Positions 14,568 to 22,714 of a stretch of 23,561 nt of DNA are shown here, one piece after another. The notes under the pieces were generated by a model. It saw nothing but the letters and a program-made list of their open reading frames with translations. It did not search any database and had not been told where the DNA came from. This DNA comes from CAIYRG01 sp036273455 (GTDB taxonomy: Bacteria > Pseudomonadota > Alphaproteobacteria > Micropepsales > Micropepsaceae): positions 1-23,561 of the forward strand of contig DASUHP010000146.1 of assembly GCA_036273455.1 (NCBI GenBank), in the 5' to 3' direction. A program made the translations under genes and the position numbers. Position 1 is the stretch's first letter. Each line of letters opens with the position of its first letter.

Positions 14568-15004
14568 ACACGTTTGTCGTCGACGCGAGCGTCGCCGTCA
14601 AATGGGTCGTGGAAGAAGAAGGCACGACCGACGCGCTTTCGCTTCGGCGCAGTGCACGGCTCCTGGCGCCCGAACTGCTCGTTGCCGAATGTGCAAACGT
14701 GTTCTGGAAGAAGTTCCAGCGCAAGGAATTGACCCGTGAGCAAGCGGTCCTGGCTGCGAAATTGATTCAGGGCGCAGATATCGAATTCCTGCCAATGCGC
14801 GGAATGCTTGAGACCGCAACGCGATTGGCAATCGAACTTGATAGTCCGGCCTATGACTGCGTTTACATCGCGCTCGCACTACAAAACGACTGCAAATTCA
14901 TCACGGCTGATGATCGCTTCCTGCAGCGCGTCAATCTGAGTTCGGCGAGGCCCCTGCGCGGCAGGGCGATATCGCTTGTTGAGGCCGCAGGGTCATTGAG
15001 GTGA
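14564..15004 (+). CDS. VapC/FitB-like PIN-domain toxin
   Basis: A 146-aa PIN-domain RNase toxin. Acidic metal-binding residues are all visible: D7 in FVVDASVAVKW, E42 in LLVAECANVFWK, D98 in SPAYDCVYIALA and D116/D117 in FITADDRFLQ. AYDCVYIALA and the near-ITADDRF ending are hallmarks of the VapC family. The start is GTG at 14564, overlapping the antitoxin stop, with GAGGGA about 12 bases upstream. All catalytic residues are intact, so unlike the ParE gene nearby this pair looks functional. It cleaves RNA, probably tRNA or rRNA by family analogy; the specific target cannot be read. Confidence 0.9.
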   Translation: MNTFVVDASVAVKWVVEEEGTTDALSLRRSARLLAPELLVAECANVFWKKFQRKELTREQAVLAAKLIQGADIEFLPMRGMLETATRLAIELDSPAYDCVYIALALQNDCKFITADDRFLQRVNLSSARPLRGRAISLVEAAGSLR

Positions 15005-15146
15005 CGAGGCCGGCCGTAACCCGCCGCGAACATTGAAAAAATAAATCCGATCGCTCCGATTCCCAAAACACCGGATCGTCCGTCTAGTATTCTTGGGAGA
15101 TATCCTGGCGCGGCGAGATAATGCCGTGCTGTCGCGGGTGGCAGCA

Positions 15147-16217
15147 ATGCGGTCCGGTGATAACGGCGGCAGGAACAAGGCAGACGTCGATCTGGTCGCT
15201 GCGGCGCTGACCGGCGACATGGCTTCTGTTTCGCGGTTCATAAGTGAGATTTCCCCGGTCGTTTGGGCGAGCTGTCGTGCTCTCAGCTCTTATGAGGGAG
15301 AGGCGCGCGACCGTTTTATCGAGGTCATGGCGCAATTCCGTGCCTCGGGCTTTGTGTCGTTTCGGGATTATGACGGGCGAGCGACGCTGAAGACATACAC
15401 CGCGCTTGTCGTGCGTGAACTTCATTGCGCGAAACTTCCCCAGCTCCTCGAGTCGGATCCTGTCAAGGCCTGGCAACTTTTCGAGCAATTGTTCGAAGCG
15501 GACATCAAGCGCCAAATTCAGCGGCGCATCTCCTCGCCGCCATCCGACGAATTCAGCCGTGATTTGTACCAGGCCGTCTGTCTCGCCTTTGTTGACGAGA
15601 ACTATCGCCGTATTCGTTCCCATACCGGCAAGGGAAGCTTTGCCGGATATATTCTCCGCTGCGCCGAGAACATCATTCGGGACCAGATCCGAAGCCATAT
15701 TTTGCGGCGGCGAAGACTGCCCACACAGATCGAGAGTCTCGGGGAAATCGAACGCGAACTGTTCAAAATCATCGCGTGGGACGAATGCCCCGAGCGTCTC
15801 GACGTTCTTCAGCAGAAACTGGAATCGCGCTTCTCGCGTGATGTCAGTCTCACCGAGATAGAACGTGCCCTTGGCCGCGTCCGGCCGTACATCGGCAGAG
15901 CCTCGAGGGCGGCGAATCCGGATGAGTTTTTGCCGGCCGTTCAATCTCCCGAAGAAATTGCGATTCGCGCGAACAGCGAGGATCAACTGTCTGCCGCGCT
16001 CGGTGCACTGGTACAGGCAGCCGGAAAGCTTTCAGACGATGAGCGGACCTATCTGGATTTTGTTCTCAGCGAAAGTCCGCCACCTGCACGTGAATTGGCA
16101 AAGCTCATGGCGCGTCCTGTCGAAGAGATTTACGCGCTGAAAAAGCGTGTACTGAGGAAATTACGCGAACATCTTTCGGAAAATTCTGCGGTGAAACAAT
16201 GGTTGGCGTCCGTCTAA
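15147..16217 (+). CDS. Sigma-70-family-like regulator with two region-2-like modules
   Basis: About 356 aa, longer than a typical ECF sigma (about 180-200). Two consecutive segments each resemble sigma region 2. Residues 14-93 hold DLVAAALTGDMASVSRFI through LKTYTALVVREL. Residues 108-190 hold FSRDLYQAVCLAFVDENYRR and GSFAGYILRCAENIIRDQIR, the clearer match to the region 2.2-2.4 pattern. A region-4-like helix-turn-helix lies at 293-343 (KLSDDERTYLDFVLSESPPP, then ARELAKLMARPVEEIYALKK and RVLRKLREHL). The start is uncertain: ATG at 15147 has GGGTGG nearby, while TTG at 15093 would add 18 residues. The next gene, 21 bp downstream, encodes an anti-sigma-like membrane protein. The call rests on pattern and context; no named family is claimed. 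Confidence 0.7.
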   Translation: MRSGDNGGRNKADVDLVAAALTGDMASVSRFISEISPVVWASCRALSSYEGEARDRFIEVMAQFRASGFVSFRDYDGRATLKTYTALVVRELHCAKLPQLLESDPVKAWQLFEQLFEADIKRQIQRRISSPPSDEFSRDLYQAVCLAFVDENYRRIRSHTGKGSFAGYILRCAENIIRDQIRSHILRRRRLPTQIESLGEIERELFKIIAWDECPERLDVLQQKLESRFSRDVSLTEIERALGRVRPYIGRASRAANPDEFLPAVQSPEEIAIRANSEDQLSAALGALVQAAGKLSDDERTYLDFVLSESPPPARELAKLMARPVEEIYALKKRVLRKLREHLSENSAVKQWLASV

Positions 16218-16238
16218 TTACCGCAGGAGGAGCATGCA

Positions 16239-17801
16239 ATGCCCAATGACCAGCTCGACGGACTTCTGAATCGCCTGGTTTCAGGTACCGGCGAACTCAC
16301 CGGCGCCGAATTGGAACAGCTGCGCTCTGCCATTTTCGGCACGCCCGAAAATGACGCGCCGAACGGGATTGCGGACATTGCGGCCGAATTGGATGCACCG
16401 GAGGAAAACGATCAAGGCAAAGATATACCTTGCGAGATCAAATCCGCCGAAGACTATGTGGCGAGAGTGGCCGCGGAGGATCAACCCGTTCCGGCATCGC
16501 TGCTGCGATTGGTTGGCGCCGCGCCCGCTATACGCACGACTGGCCATTTTCCGGATCGCGCGTCAAGTTTGGCCGGATTTCGAAGCAAACATGTGCTGCC
16601 CTGGGGCAGTGCAATCGCCGCGACAGTTTTGGCCGGCGTTTCAGGTTATTTCCTCCATGATTTCGTTGTTCGCAATCCGGCCGCCCCGGCCAGCGCAGTA
16701 TTGCCTAGTGACATTGCGGACGTTGGCCGGGCTCCGGAAAACAGCACTGTGGCAAACACGGATGCGGTGCCGCCACAGCAACCCACTCCTTCCGGCAATA
16801 TACCAGTGCCGACATTGGCGGTTACGCCTCCAACTCCATTAACCAGCCACGCAGTCACGCAGGACGATTATCCCTCTGACTCGGTCCGGCTGCAGGAACA
16901 GGGAACAGTCAGAGTCAGATATCTGGTTTTGATCAATGGCTCGGTCGGAGAATGTCAGGTCGAGATTTCCAGCGGATATCCAGGCCTCGATGCAGCCGCC
17001 TGCGCTGTCGTGAAACGTTGGCAGTTCAAGCCGGCGGCGACAGCGGACGGCAGTCCGGTTGAGTGGTGGCTGGACGCAGGAGTTGCTTTTAAACTTGCGG
17101 GCTCACCCGCGCCTCCAGCTCCTCCGCAAACACCGGCTGTTGCCGATGCGCAACCTGGCACGACGCGGACGCAAGGGCTTCAAAGCAAAAACGACGCGCT
17201 GGTCAAAGCCATCAATGAGATGGACGCCGCCGCCAGAGCGCAAAACTGGACGCTGGCGCTGCAAAAGGCGAAGGAAGCCGATGCCATCAAGGAGGGCAAG
17301 CCCGCGGCCCTGAACCTGCCGATCCATGCAATGATCGTCGCTACTGCGATCAATGCGCACAATTATGCGGCGGCGCTGGCAGAGCTCGATAAGGAGATCG
17401 CGTCCGGCGAGGGCAACAAGGCCCAGAAGCTGAATCAGGCGCTTGGCATCGCGAAGTTGTCGAAGGACAAGGAGAAAATTGATCACTACGAAACCGAGCT
17501 AAGGTGGCTGTCGACCGGCATAACACCACCGGTCGCGACGACTACCCACACAGTGACGGCTGATGATTATCCGCCAGTCTCGATCAGGTTAGAGGAGCAG
17601 GGGAAAGTCGCCATAAAATACTTGGTGAAGGAAGACGGCACGGTGGGCGATTGCAATGTCACCACGTCCAGCGGCAAACAACGGCTCGATGATGCCGCTT
17701 GCGCGATGGCGATGAGGCGATGGAAATTCAAACCCGCAACGCAGAACGGGAAACCGGTCGCAGAATACCTGACGGCAGAAGTGGTTTTTCAACTGAAGTG
17801 A
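16239..17801 (+). CDS. Membrane protein with two TonB C-terminal-like domains; putative anti-sigma
   Basis: 520 aa. Residues 1-118 are predicted cytoplasmic, acidic, and include EDYVARVAAEDQPVPASLLR, similar to the segment preceding the TM helix of anti-sigma proteins. One TM helix lies at about 119-143, then a Pro-rich linker. TonB_C-like domain 1 is at 203-286, a helical TPR-like linker at 318-424, and TonB_C-like domain 2 at 436-519. Both domains share DDYP-x-SxRLxEQG, SSG-x4-LD-x-AAC and a W-x-FKPA core, and each has two Cys 16 residues apart (239/255, 472/488), a possible disulfide. The start has CAGGAGG eight bases upstream. True TonB has only a short N-terminus before its TM, so energy transduction is less likely than signalling to the sigma-like protein 21 bp upstream. 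Confidence 0.75.
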   Translation: MPNDQLDGLLNRLVSGTGELTGAELEQLRSAIFGTPENDAPNGIADIAAELDAPEENDQGKDIPCEIKSAEDYVARVAAEDQPVPASLLRLVGAAPAIRTTGHFPDRASSLAGFRSKHVLPWGSAIAATVLAGVSGYFLHDFVVRNPAAPASAVLPSDIADVGRAPENSTVANTDAVPPQQPTPSGNIPVPTLAVTPPTPLTSHAVTQDDYPSDSVRLQEQGTVRVRYLVLINGSVGECQVEISSGYPGLDAAACAVVKRWQFKPAATADGSPVEWWLDAGVAFKLAGSPAPPAPPQTPAVADAQPGTTRTQGLQSKNDALVKAINEMDAAARAQNWTLALQKAKEADAIKEGKPAALNLPIHAMIVATAINAHNYAAALAELDKEIASGEGNKAQKLNQALGIAKLSKDKEKIDHYETELRWLSTGITPPVATTTHTVTADDYPPVSIRLEEQGKVAIKYLVKEDGTVGDCNVTTSSGKQRLDDAACAMAMRRWKFKPATQNGKPVAEYLTAEVVFQLK

Positions 17802-17825
17802 CAGGTCGAAGCACAACTCCCCGAA

Positions 17826-19004
17826 TCAGTCGGCCGGGCTGAATTCGCCTGCAACCACCGTCGTTACTGCACCTGCGGCATAATGGCGGCGGAGCAGCGT
17901 GAATGACACGGCCACACCCGCCGCCGACAACAGGATCACCGATGACAGCGGCGCGCCCAATCCGGTCATGATCATCGCCACCAGACAGCCGCTCCCACAG
18001 CCAATATCCCAGCCGCCTTCCGCCGCGGCGTGAAAGCGCAGCGCACAGGGCGAAATTTTGGCCTGGTTGTAGACCGCGGTCATCAGGGTCGGGATATAGA
18101 GGCAGCCCGCAAGCGCGCCCATCGCGTTCGCGACTACGGCGAGTGCCGCATTGTGTGTCGAGACAGCGCGAAAGAAGATGACTGCCGTGATGAAAGAGAA
18201 TGTGATCCAGACGGCTTTTCCGCCATGCCCGCCATCGATGTGCCTGCCGAGCACCAATCCGCCGATCGCGCCGACAACGGCAGCCGAGGCCAGCACTCCG
18301 CCATAGGCCGAATAGCTTTCGCCCAGCGAGAAAAACAGCGCAATCTGCCACACGAAGTACAAACCCACGGCAATCCAGCCATCGGCGGCAAACAGCATCA
18401 CACCCAGGCGCGCGGCGCGGAAAGCGCCCGGCATTTCACGTTCGACCGTGACAGCGGGCAGCTCGATCAGTGGCAGCGCCGCCAGAATATGCACCGCCGC
18501 CGCGACACCGAATGAGAATTGTGGTCCGAAATGCGTCAATGCCCAGCCCCCGAGCAACGGTCCGGCTATTGCCGATGCAGACGCAAATGCTTCGCGCGCG
18601 CTGATCTGGTGACCGCGGTGCTCGGCATCCCCGGTTTTCGCGAAATAGGCGTGATGACTGGTCCAGTAAAATGCATCGCCAATGGCCGCCGCGGCGCAGA
18701 ACGCCAACAGCATCAGCCCGATCTCATGGATGCCGGCGATCAGCAGATACTGCACACCGCTGAACAGGGTTCCGAAAGCCAGAAGCGGCTTCAGCCCACA
18801 GCGCGGCGCCAGAATGACAACCAGCGGCCGGACGATGAACCGGCCGCTGACGATGAGTGCCAGCGCGCCGAATACCGCCGGAATCGGCACGCCCGTCTTC
18901 AGCAGAAATACGGTGGCAAACGACCACCCGCCGCTGACTGCCAGCGCGTAAAAACCGTAATTGATGCCGAGCCGGTTGACGGCGGAATTTTTCAGATAGG
19001 CCAT
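17826..19004 (-). CDS. MFS transporter
   Basis: A 392-aa polytopic membrane protein with about 12 hydrophobic helices, consistent with the major facilitator superfamily (for example the GPLLGGWALTHFGPQFSF motif-C-like helix and LGRHIDGGHGGK in the TM8-9 loop). The ATG at 19004 is used; a GTG at 19040 is in frame but neither has a good ribosome-binding site. It lies 76 bp after the FAD-dependent enzyme gene on the same strand, so the pair is probably co-transcribed and the permease may move that enzyme's substrate or product. It converges with the TonB-domain gene (24 bp apart). Substrate unknown. Confidence 0.8.
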   Translation of the reverse strand: MAYLKNSAVNRLGINYGFYALAVSGGWSFATVFLLKTGVPIPAVFGALALIVSGRFIVRPLVVILAPRCGLKPLLAFGTLFSGVQYLLIAGIHEIGLMLLAFCAAAAIGDAFYWTSHHAYFAKTGDAEHRGHQISAREAFASASAIAGPLLGGWALTHFGPQFSFGVAAAVHILAALPLIELPAVTVEREMPGAFRAARLGVMLFAADGWIAVGLYFVWQIALFFSLGESYSAYGGVLASAAVVGAIGGLVLGRHIDGGHGGKAVWITFSFITAVIFFRAVSTHNAALAVVANAMGALAGCLYIPTLMTAVYNQAKISPCALRFHAAAEGGWDIGCGSGCLVAMIMTGLGAPLSSVILLSAAGVAVSFTLLRRHYAAGAVTTVVAGEFSPAD

Positions 19005-19080
19005 GGTGTCAGAGTGAATAGCACCGCGGGCCGCGCCCACGGATCACAATTCGCCGCACGATAGCTGCCGTGGACGGGCT

Positions 19081-20862
19081 TTAAGCCTCGGCGGGTTCGT
19101 CGTGCGCGTTTTTGCCGGCGATGAATCCCTGGCACAGACAACGCGCGAGGCCGTGCATGCTGAATCCGCCCGCCGATTCGCCGCCGCAATAGAGGCGCGG
19201 AATCACCTCGCCCTTCATGTCCACAACCTGGCATTTGCCGTTGATGCGCAAGCCCGCACGCGTGTCGTGGATCACGGGATTTGACCACGCGGCATAGAAT
19301 GGCGGTTTCCCGATCTTGAATTGCGGATGCGGTTTCGCGAAATCGGCATCGACACCCGAGTCCACGAACGAGTTGTAGCGCGACACCGTATCCTCGAGAT
19401 TGGCGGCCGGCATCGGCACGCGCTGATATTGCATGCGGATCTTGCCGGCGAGCTCGGACACGCTGTTCGCCATAAAGAAGAAGCCGGCGTCAAAATCGAC
19501 ATTCGGCGGCGCCGGATTCCATTTCTCGCGCGCCACCGCATCGGTATCGAAAATCGCCCAGATCGGGCCGCCGCCGTTATGGCCGTCACCGACGCCGGCG
19601 AGCGCGGCCGGAATGAAATTCGGCGGATTGTATTTGACGTTGCGCGCGTTGCGGTAACTGTCCGGATAATATGGCGTCACCGTGTTGTAGCGATTGCCGG
19701 GATAGCCGCCGCCGGTCTCGTCATAAAAGCGCTGGCCCAGCATGTTGACCAGGATCACGTCCTGCCAGTTGCCGACACGCAGGCCCGAGGCGCGCGCTTT
19801 GTCGAACACTCGGCTGCCCGGCATCCAGGTCAGGTTCACGTAACCATATTGGCAGCCGATCTTACCTGGCTTCGTGATGTTGTCGCCGATTTCCAGCGTC
19901 TGGTTGGCCGCGCCCCACAGCGATGCGCCGACCGCCATGCCCGCCTGCTCACCGCTCGCGTCCTGGTTCGACCACGGCATTCCGGCCAGACCGCAATATT
20001 CTTCGGTCAGTCGCGGATCGAACATGCGGCGGAAATTGACATTGCCCGACGATCCGCCGGTACCCATGATCACCGCCTTGCGCGCCCGGATATTGAGCGT
20101 GCGGCCGCGGTTGGTCACCGCAACGCCAAGCACCCGGCCGGCATTCTGCCCCTGACGGTGAACCGCGGCCATGCGATGTTCGAGCAGGAATTCGACACCG
20201 GCTTTGCGCGCCGCGGCTTCCAGCGGGCGCATCAAGCCGTTGCCATTTGAAGTCTGCATGCGCGTCTCGGGGGGATTGGGTTGCCCGGTCTGAACCTGCG
20301 GCCAATCGCCGGCCCAGACATGCATCTGGCGCGGCACGGAATTGCCATGCGCGCTCCCCGCCCGGCCATCCGGTTTCTCGTTGACGAATTTCACGCCGTG
20401 ATCGACCAGGAATTCGAAAGTCTGCGCGCAATTGTCGGCAAAGGCGCGCATGATCTCGCGATCGTTGAATCGGTAATCGGCATAACCATTCGGCTCGGTC
20501 AGCGACCAGTCGGTGAGATCGCGATAAACGAGATCGGGGCTGTCCTCGATTCCTGCGCGCTTCTGAAAGCTCGTGCCGCCGCCCAGCGGGATATTGGCGC
20601 CGCTGCAAATCGCATGGCCGCCAATATCCGGCTCGGCCTCAATCACGATGACGGACGATCCGGCTTCGCGGGCGCGAATGGCCGCGGGCATGCCGGTCGC
20701 GCCGGAGCCGATCACCACCACATCGGCGACACGGTCCCAATTCGGCTGCGCGCCGCGGTCCTGGGCAAACAGAGCGGGAGCATATCCACCTGCCGCCGCG
20801 GCGCCGGTGACGGCCGCTGTCTTGACCAGATCGCGCCGTGAGATTCTGCCTTTGACCGCCAT
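19081..20862 (-). CDS. Tat-exported FAD-dependent reductase/dehydrogenase
   Basis: A 593-aa flavoprotein of the fumarate reductase/3-ketosteroid dehydrogenase FAD_binding_2 family. A Tat signal (ISRRDLVKTAAVTGAAAAGG, Arg 9-10) points to export of the folded protein. The dinucleotide fold follows (VVVIGSGATGMPAAIRAREA, GxGxxG at 52-57), then IEAEPDIGGHAICSGANIPL, a second FAD segment ARKAVIMGTGGSSGN, and the C-terminal YCGGESAGGFSMHGLARCLC near the flavin. GGGAGGA five bases before the ATG supports the start. It is divergent from the UbiD decarboxylase gene and probably co-transcribed with the MFS gene. Substrate is not predictable: fumarate-like acids, steroid-like enones or quinoid acids are all possible. 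Confidence 0.83.
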   Translation of the reverse strand: MAVKGRISRRDLVKTAAVTGAAAAGGYAPALFAQDRGAQPNWDRVADVVVIGSGATGMPAAIRAREAGSSVIVIEAEPDIGGHAICSGANIPLGGGTSFQKRAGIEDSPDLVYRDLTDWSLTEPNGYADYRFNDREIMRAFADNCAQTFEFLVDHGVKFVNEKPDGRAGSAHGNSVPRQMHVWAGDWPQVQTGQPNPPETRMQTSNGNGLMRPLEAAARKAGVEFLLEHRMAAVHRQGQNAGRVLGVAVTNRGRTLNIRARKAVIMGTGGSSGNVNFRRMFDPRLTEEYCGLAGMPWSNQDASGEQAGMAVGASLWGAANQTLEIGDNITKPGKIGCQYGYVNLTWMPGSRVFDKARASGLRVGNWQDVILVNMLGQRFYDETGGGYPGNRYNTVTPYYPDSYRNARNVKYNPPNFIPAALAGVGDGHNGGGPIWAIFDTDAVAREKWNPAPPNVDFDAGFFFMANSVSELAGKIRMQYQRVPMPAANLEDTVSRYNSFVDSGVDADFAKPHPQFKIGKPPFYAAWSNPVIHDTRAGLRINGKCQVVDMKGEVIPRLYCGGESAGGFSMHGLARCLCQGFIAGKNAHDEPAEA

Positions 20863-20938
20863 GTTGTCCTCCCGCCAATTCTCCCGAAGTTAAACCAGAT
20901 CGGCGTTCGCTGCACGGACTTCCCGGTGGCCTGCCGGC

Positions 20939-22417
20939 ATGCCACCATTGCACATGAGCAAAAAACCTGAAGCCCGCATTGCCTATGACGATTTGCGCGA
21001 ATGGCTGCGCCTGACCGAAAGACTGGGCGAACTCCGCGAAGTAAAGGGCGCAAGCTGGCAGGAAGACATCGGTCTCGCCGCCGAGGCGATCCTGCGCGCC
21101 GAAAACGGTCCCTGCGTGCTGTTCGACGAAATCCCCGGTTGCCCCAGGGGATTCCGCGTGCTGCTCAACATGTTCGCAGGCGAAAGGCGCAACATGACGC
21201 TGGGATTTCCGGCCGGATTGACCAAATGGCAGCTCAGCGACGGCTATCGTCAGGCGTTCCTCGCCGATCAGCGGATCGTTCCGCATGAGATCGTGACCAG
21301 CGGACCGGTGCTGGAAAATGTCCTCACCGGGAATGACATCGACCTGCTGCGATTCCCCGCGCCGGTCTGGCATGAAAAAGATGGCGGACGTTACATCGGC
21401 ACCGGCACCTTCAGCATCACCCGCGATCCGGAAGAGAATTGGTTCAATGCCGGCGCCTATCGCGCGCAATTGCATGACCGGAATGCCGTCGGCATGGTGA
21501 TGGCGGCAGGCCATCACGCCGCGTTGCACTTCGAGAAATATCGCAAACGCGGCGAAGCCATGCCGGTTGTCATGGTGCTGGGCGGCGATCCCTTGTCATT
21601 TTTCTATGGCGGTCTGGAAGCGCCCTATGGTGTCTTCGAACTGGACATTGTCGGCGGTTTGCGCGGGCATGCGTTGAAAATGATCCGCGGACGTATCACC
21701 GGACTTCCCATTCCGGCCAATGCAGAAATCGTGCTCGAAGGTTTCGTTCAGCCGGACAAAACGCACATCGAAGGCCCGTTCGGAGAATGGACCGGCCATT
21801 ATGCCGGCGGCGCGAAGGAATGGCCGGTGCTCGACGTGCACGCGGTCTATCATCGCAATGATCCCATTCTCGTCGGCGTGCCGCCGATGGGCGGCGGTCC
21901 CGATGAGATGGCGCGTTACCGCGCGGTCTTACGTTCGGCGACGATCAAGGAGAACATGACCAAGGCCGGTGTTCCGGGCGTGGCGCAGGTCTGGTGTCAC
22001 GAAATCGGCGCCGCGCGCGCGTTCCATGCCGTCTCGATCAAACAAAGCTATCCCGGCCATGCGGTGCAGGCGGGCACGATTGCCGCGCAATGCGGCGGTT
22101 CGGCCTATGCGTCGAAATATGTCGTTGTTGTTGATGATGACGTCGACGCGACCAATCTCGATCATCTGCTGTGGGCGATGATCATGCGCACCGATCCCAA
22201 GGCCTCGATCCAGTTTCTCAAAGGCACCTGGGATTCACCGGCCGATGCCGCCCTGCCGCCGTCGCGGCGCGCTATCGGCGACATGACCCATTCCGTCGCC
22301 ATCATCAATGCCTGCAAGCCATATCACTGGCGCGACAAATTCCCGGCCTCGAACACGCCAAGCGCAGAAGTGCTGCAAAAGGCGCGCGAAAAATTCGGCT
22401 GGCTCCTGCAAAAATAA
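20939..22417 (+). CDS. UbiD-family prFMN-dependent decarboxylase
   Basis: A 492-aa enzyme of the UbiD family, reversible (de)carboxylases of aromatic or unsaturated acids that use prenylated FMN made by UbiX. The catalytic E-R-E triad is visible: R175 in GAYRAQLHDRN, and E278 and E283 in HIEGPFGEWTGHYAGG. Length fits. Start at 20939, with GGTGG nine bases upstream; a second ATG at 20954 would give MSKKPEARIAYDDLREWLRL and is also plausible. No ubiX is in the window, so the cofactor is probably supplied elsewhere. It is divergent from the FAD enzyme/MFS pair (76-bp intergenic region). Given 492 aa and catabolic neighbours, this is unlikely to be the ubiquinone UbiD itself; the substrate is unknown. 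Confidence 0.88.
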   Translation: MPPLHMSKKPEARIAYDDLREWLRLTERLGELREVKGASWQEDIGLAAEAILRAENGPCVLFDEIPGCPRGFRVLLNMFAGERRNMTLGFPAGLTKWQLSDGYRQAFLADQRIVPHEIVTSGPVLENVLTGNDIDLLRFPAPVWHEKDGGRYIGTGTFSITRDPEENWFNAGAYRAQLHDRNAVGMVMAAGHHAALHFEKYRKRGEAMPVVMVLGGDPLSFFYGGLEAPYGVFELDIVGGLRGHALKMIRGRITGLPIPANAEIVLEGFVQPDKTHIEGPFGEWTGHYAGGAKEWPVLDVHAVYHRNDPILVGVPPMGGGPDEMARYRAVLRSATIKENMTKAGVPGVAQVWCHEIGAARAFHAVSIKQSYPGHAVQAGTIAAQCGGSAYASKYVVVVDDDVDATNLDHLLWAMIMRTDPKASIQFLKGTWDSPADAALPPSRRAIGDMTHSVAIINACKPYHWRDKFPASNTPSAEVLQKAREKFGWLLQK

Positions 22418-22538
22418 TGCTGCCCCGAACTTGACGAGCGGCAGCTGCAGGTTTAGTCCTACTGGTATAGGTTAACCTGTGCGCTGGCCCCCCTCATTGC
22501 AGGCTTGCGCAGGTGAGGTCATGTGCAAAGCCAGAACT

Positions 22539-22589
22539 GTAATGTTTACACGCGACAAAACACTTAAACAGTTAAACACTTGCGATTCC
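22539..22589 (+). repeat. Repeat unit A of three
   Basis: It starts with GTAATGTTTAC (an inverted repeat GTAA-N3-TTAC), continues with three 8-bp repeats at 22558-22581 (AAACACTT, AAACAGTT, AAACACTT) and ends with TTGCGATTCC. Confidence 0.7.
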
Positions 22590-22607
22590 GGGCGGGAACG
22601 GCGCCGC

Positions 22608-22649
22608 GTAATGATTACACCCGTTCTACAGTTCTACAGTTGCGACTCC
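22608..22649 (+). repeat. Repeat unit B of three
   Basis: It starts with GTAATGATTAC (a perfect 11-bp palindrome about a central G), continues with two exact 8-bp repeats of TTCTACAG at 22624-22639 and ends with TTGCGACTCC. The start is 69 bp after that of unit A. Confidence 0.7.
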
Positions 22650-22665
22650 CGAGCACGGTCACGCA

Positions 22666-22714
22666 GTAATGTTTACGCTGGTAGAACAGTAGTGCAGTAG
22701 TGCAGTTGCGATTC
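22666..22714 (+). repeat. Repeat unit C of three
   Basis: It starts with GTAATGTTTAC, continues with three 8-bp repeats at 22681-22704 (GTAGAACA, GTAGTGCA, GTAGTGCA) and ends with GTTGCGATTC. The start is 58 bp after that of unit B. It ends 10 bp before the cupin stop codon. Confidence 0.7.

Noticed and set aside
15084..15986. 300-codon minus-strand frame opposite the sigma-like gene
   Set aside because: No recognisable domains; the plus frame has sigma-like patterns and continues into an operon.
19321..20250. 309-codon plus-strand frame opposite the FAD enzyme
   Set aside because: It is a His/Arg-rich shadow; the minus strand has FAD motifs and a Tat signal.
22539..22714. CRISPR array
   Set aside because: Three units of unequal length with diverse internal 8-mers, spacers of only 16-18 bp and no cas genes; this does not fit a CRISPR array.
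22539..22714. Plasmid replication iterons
   Set aside because: Only three units, the 8-mers differ between units, and no replication gene is visible in the window.
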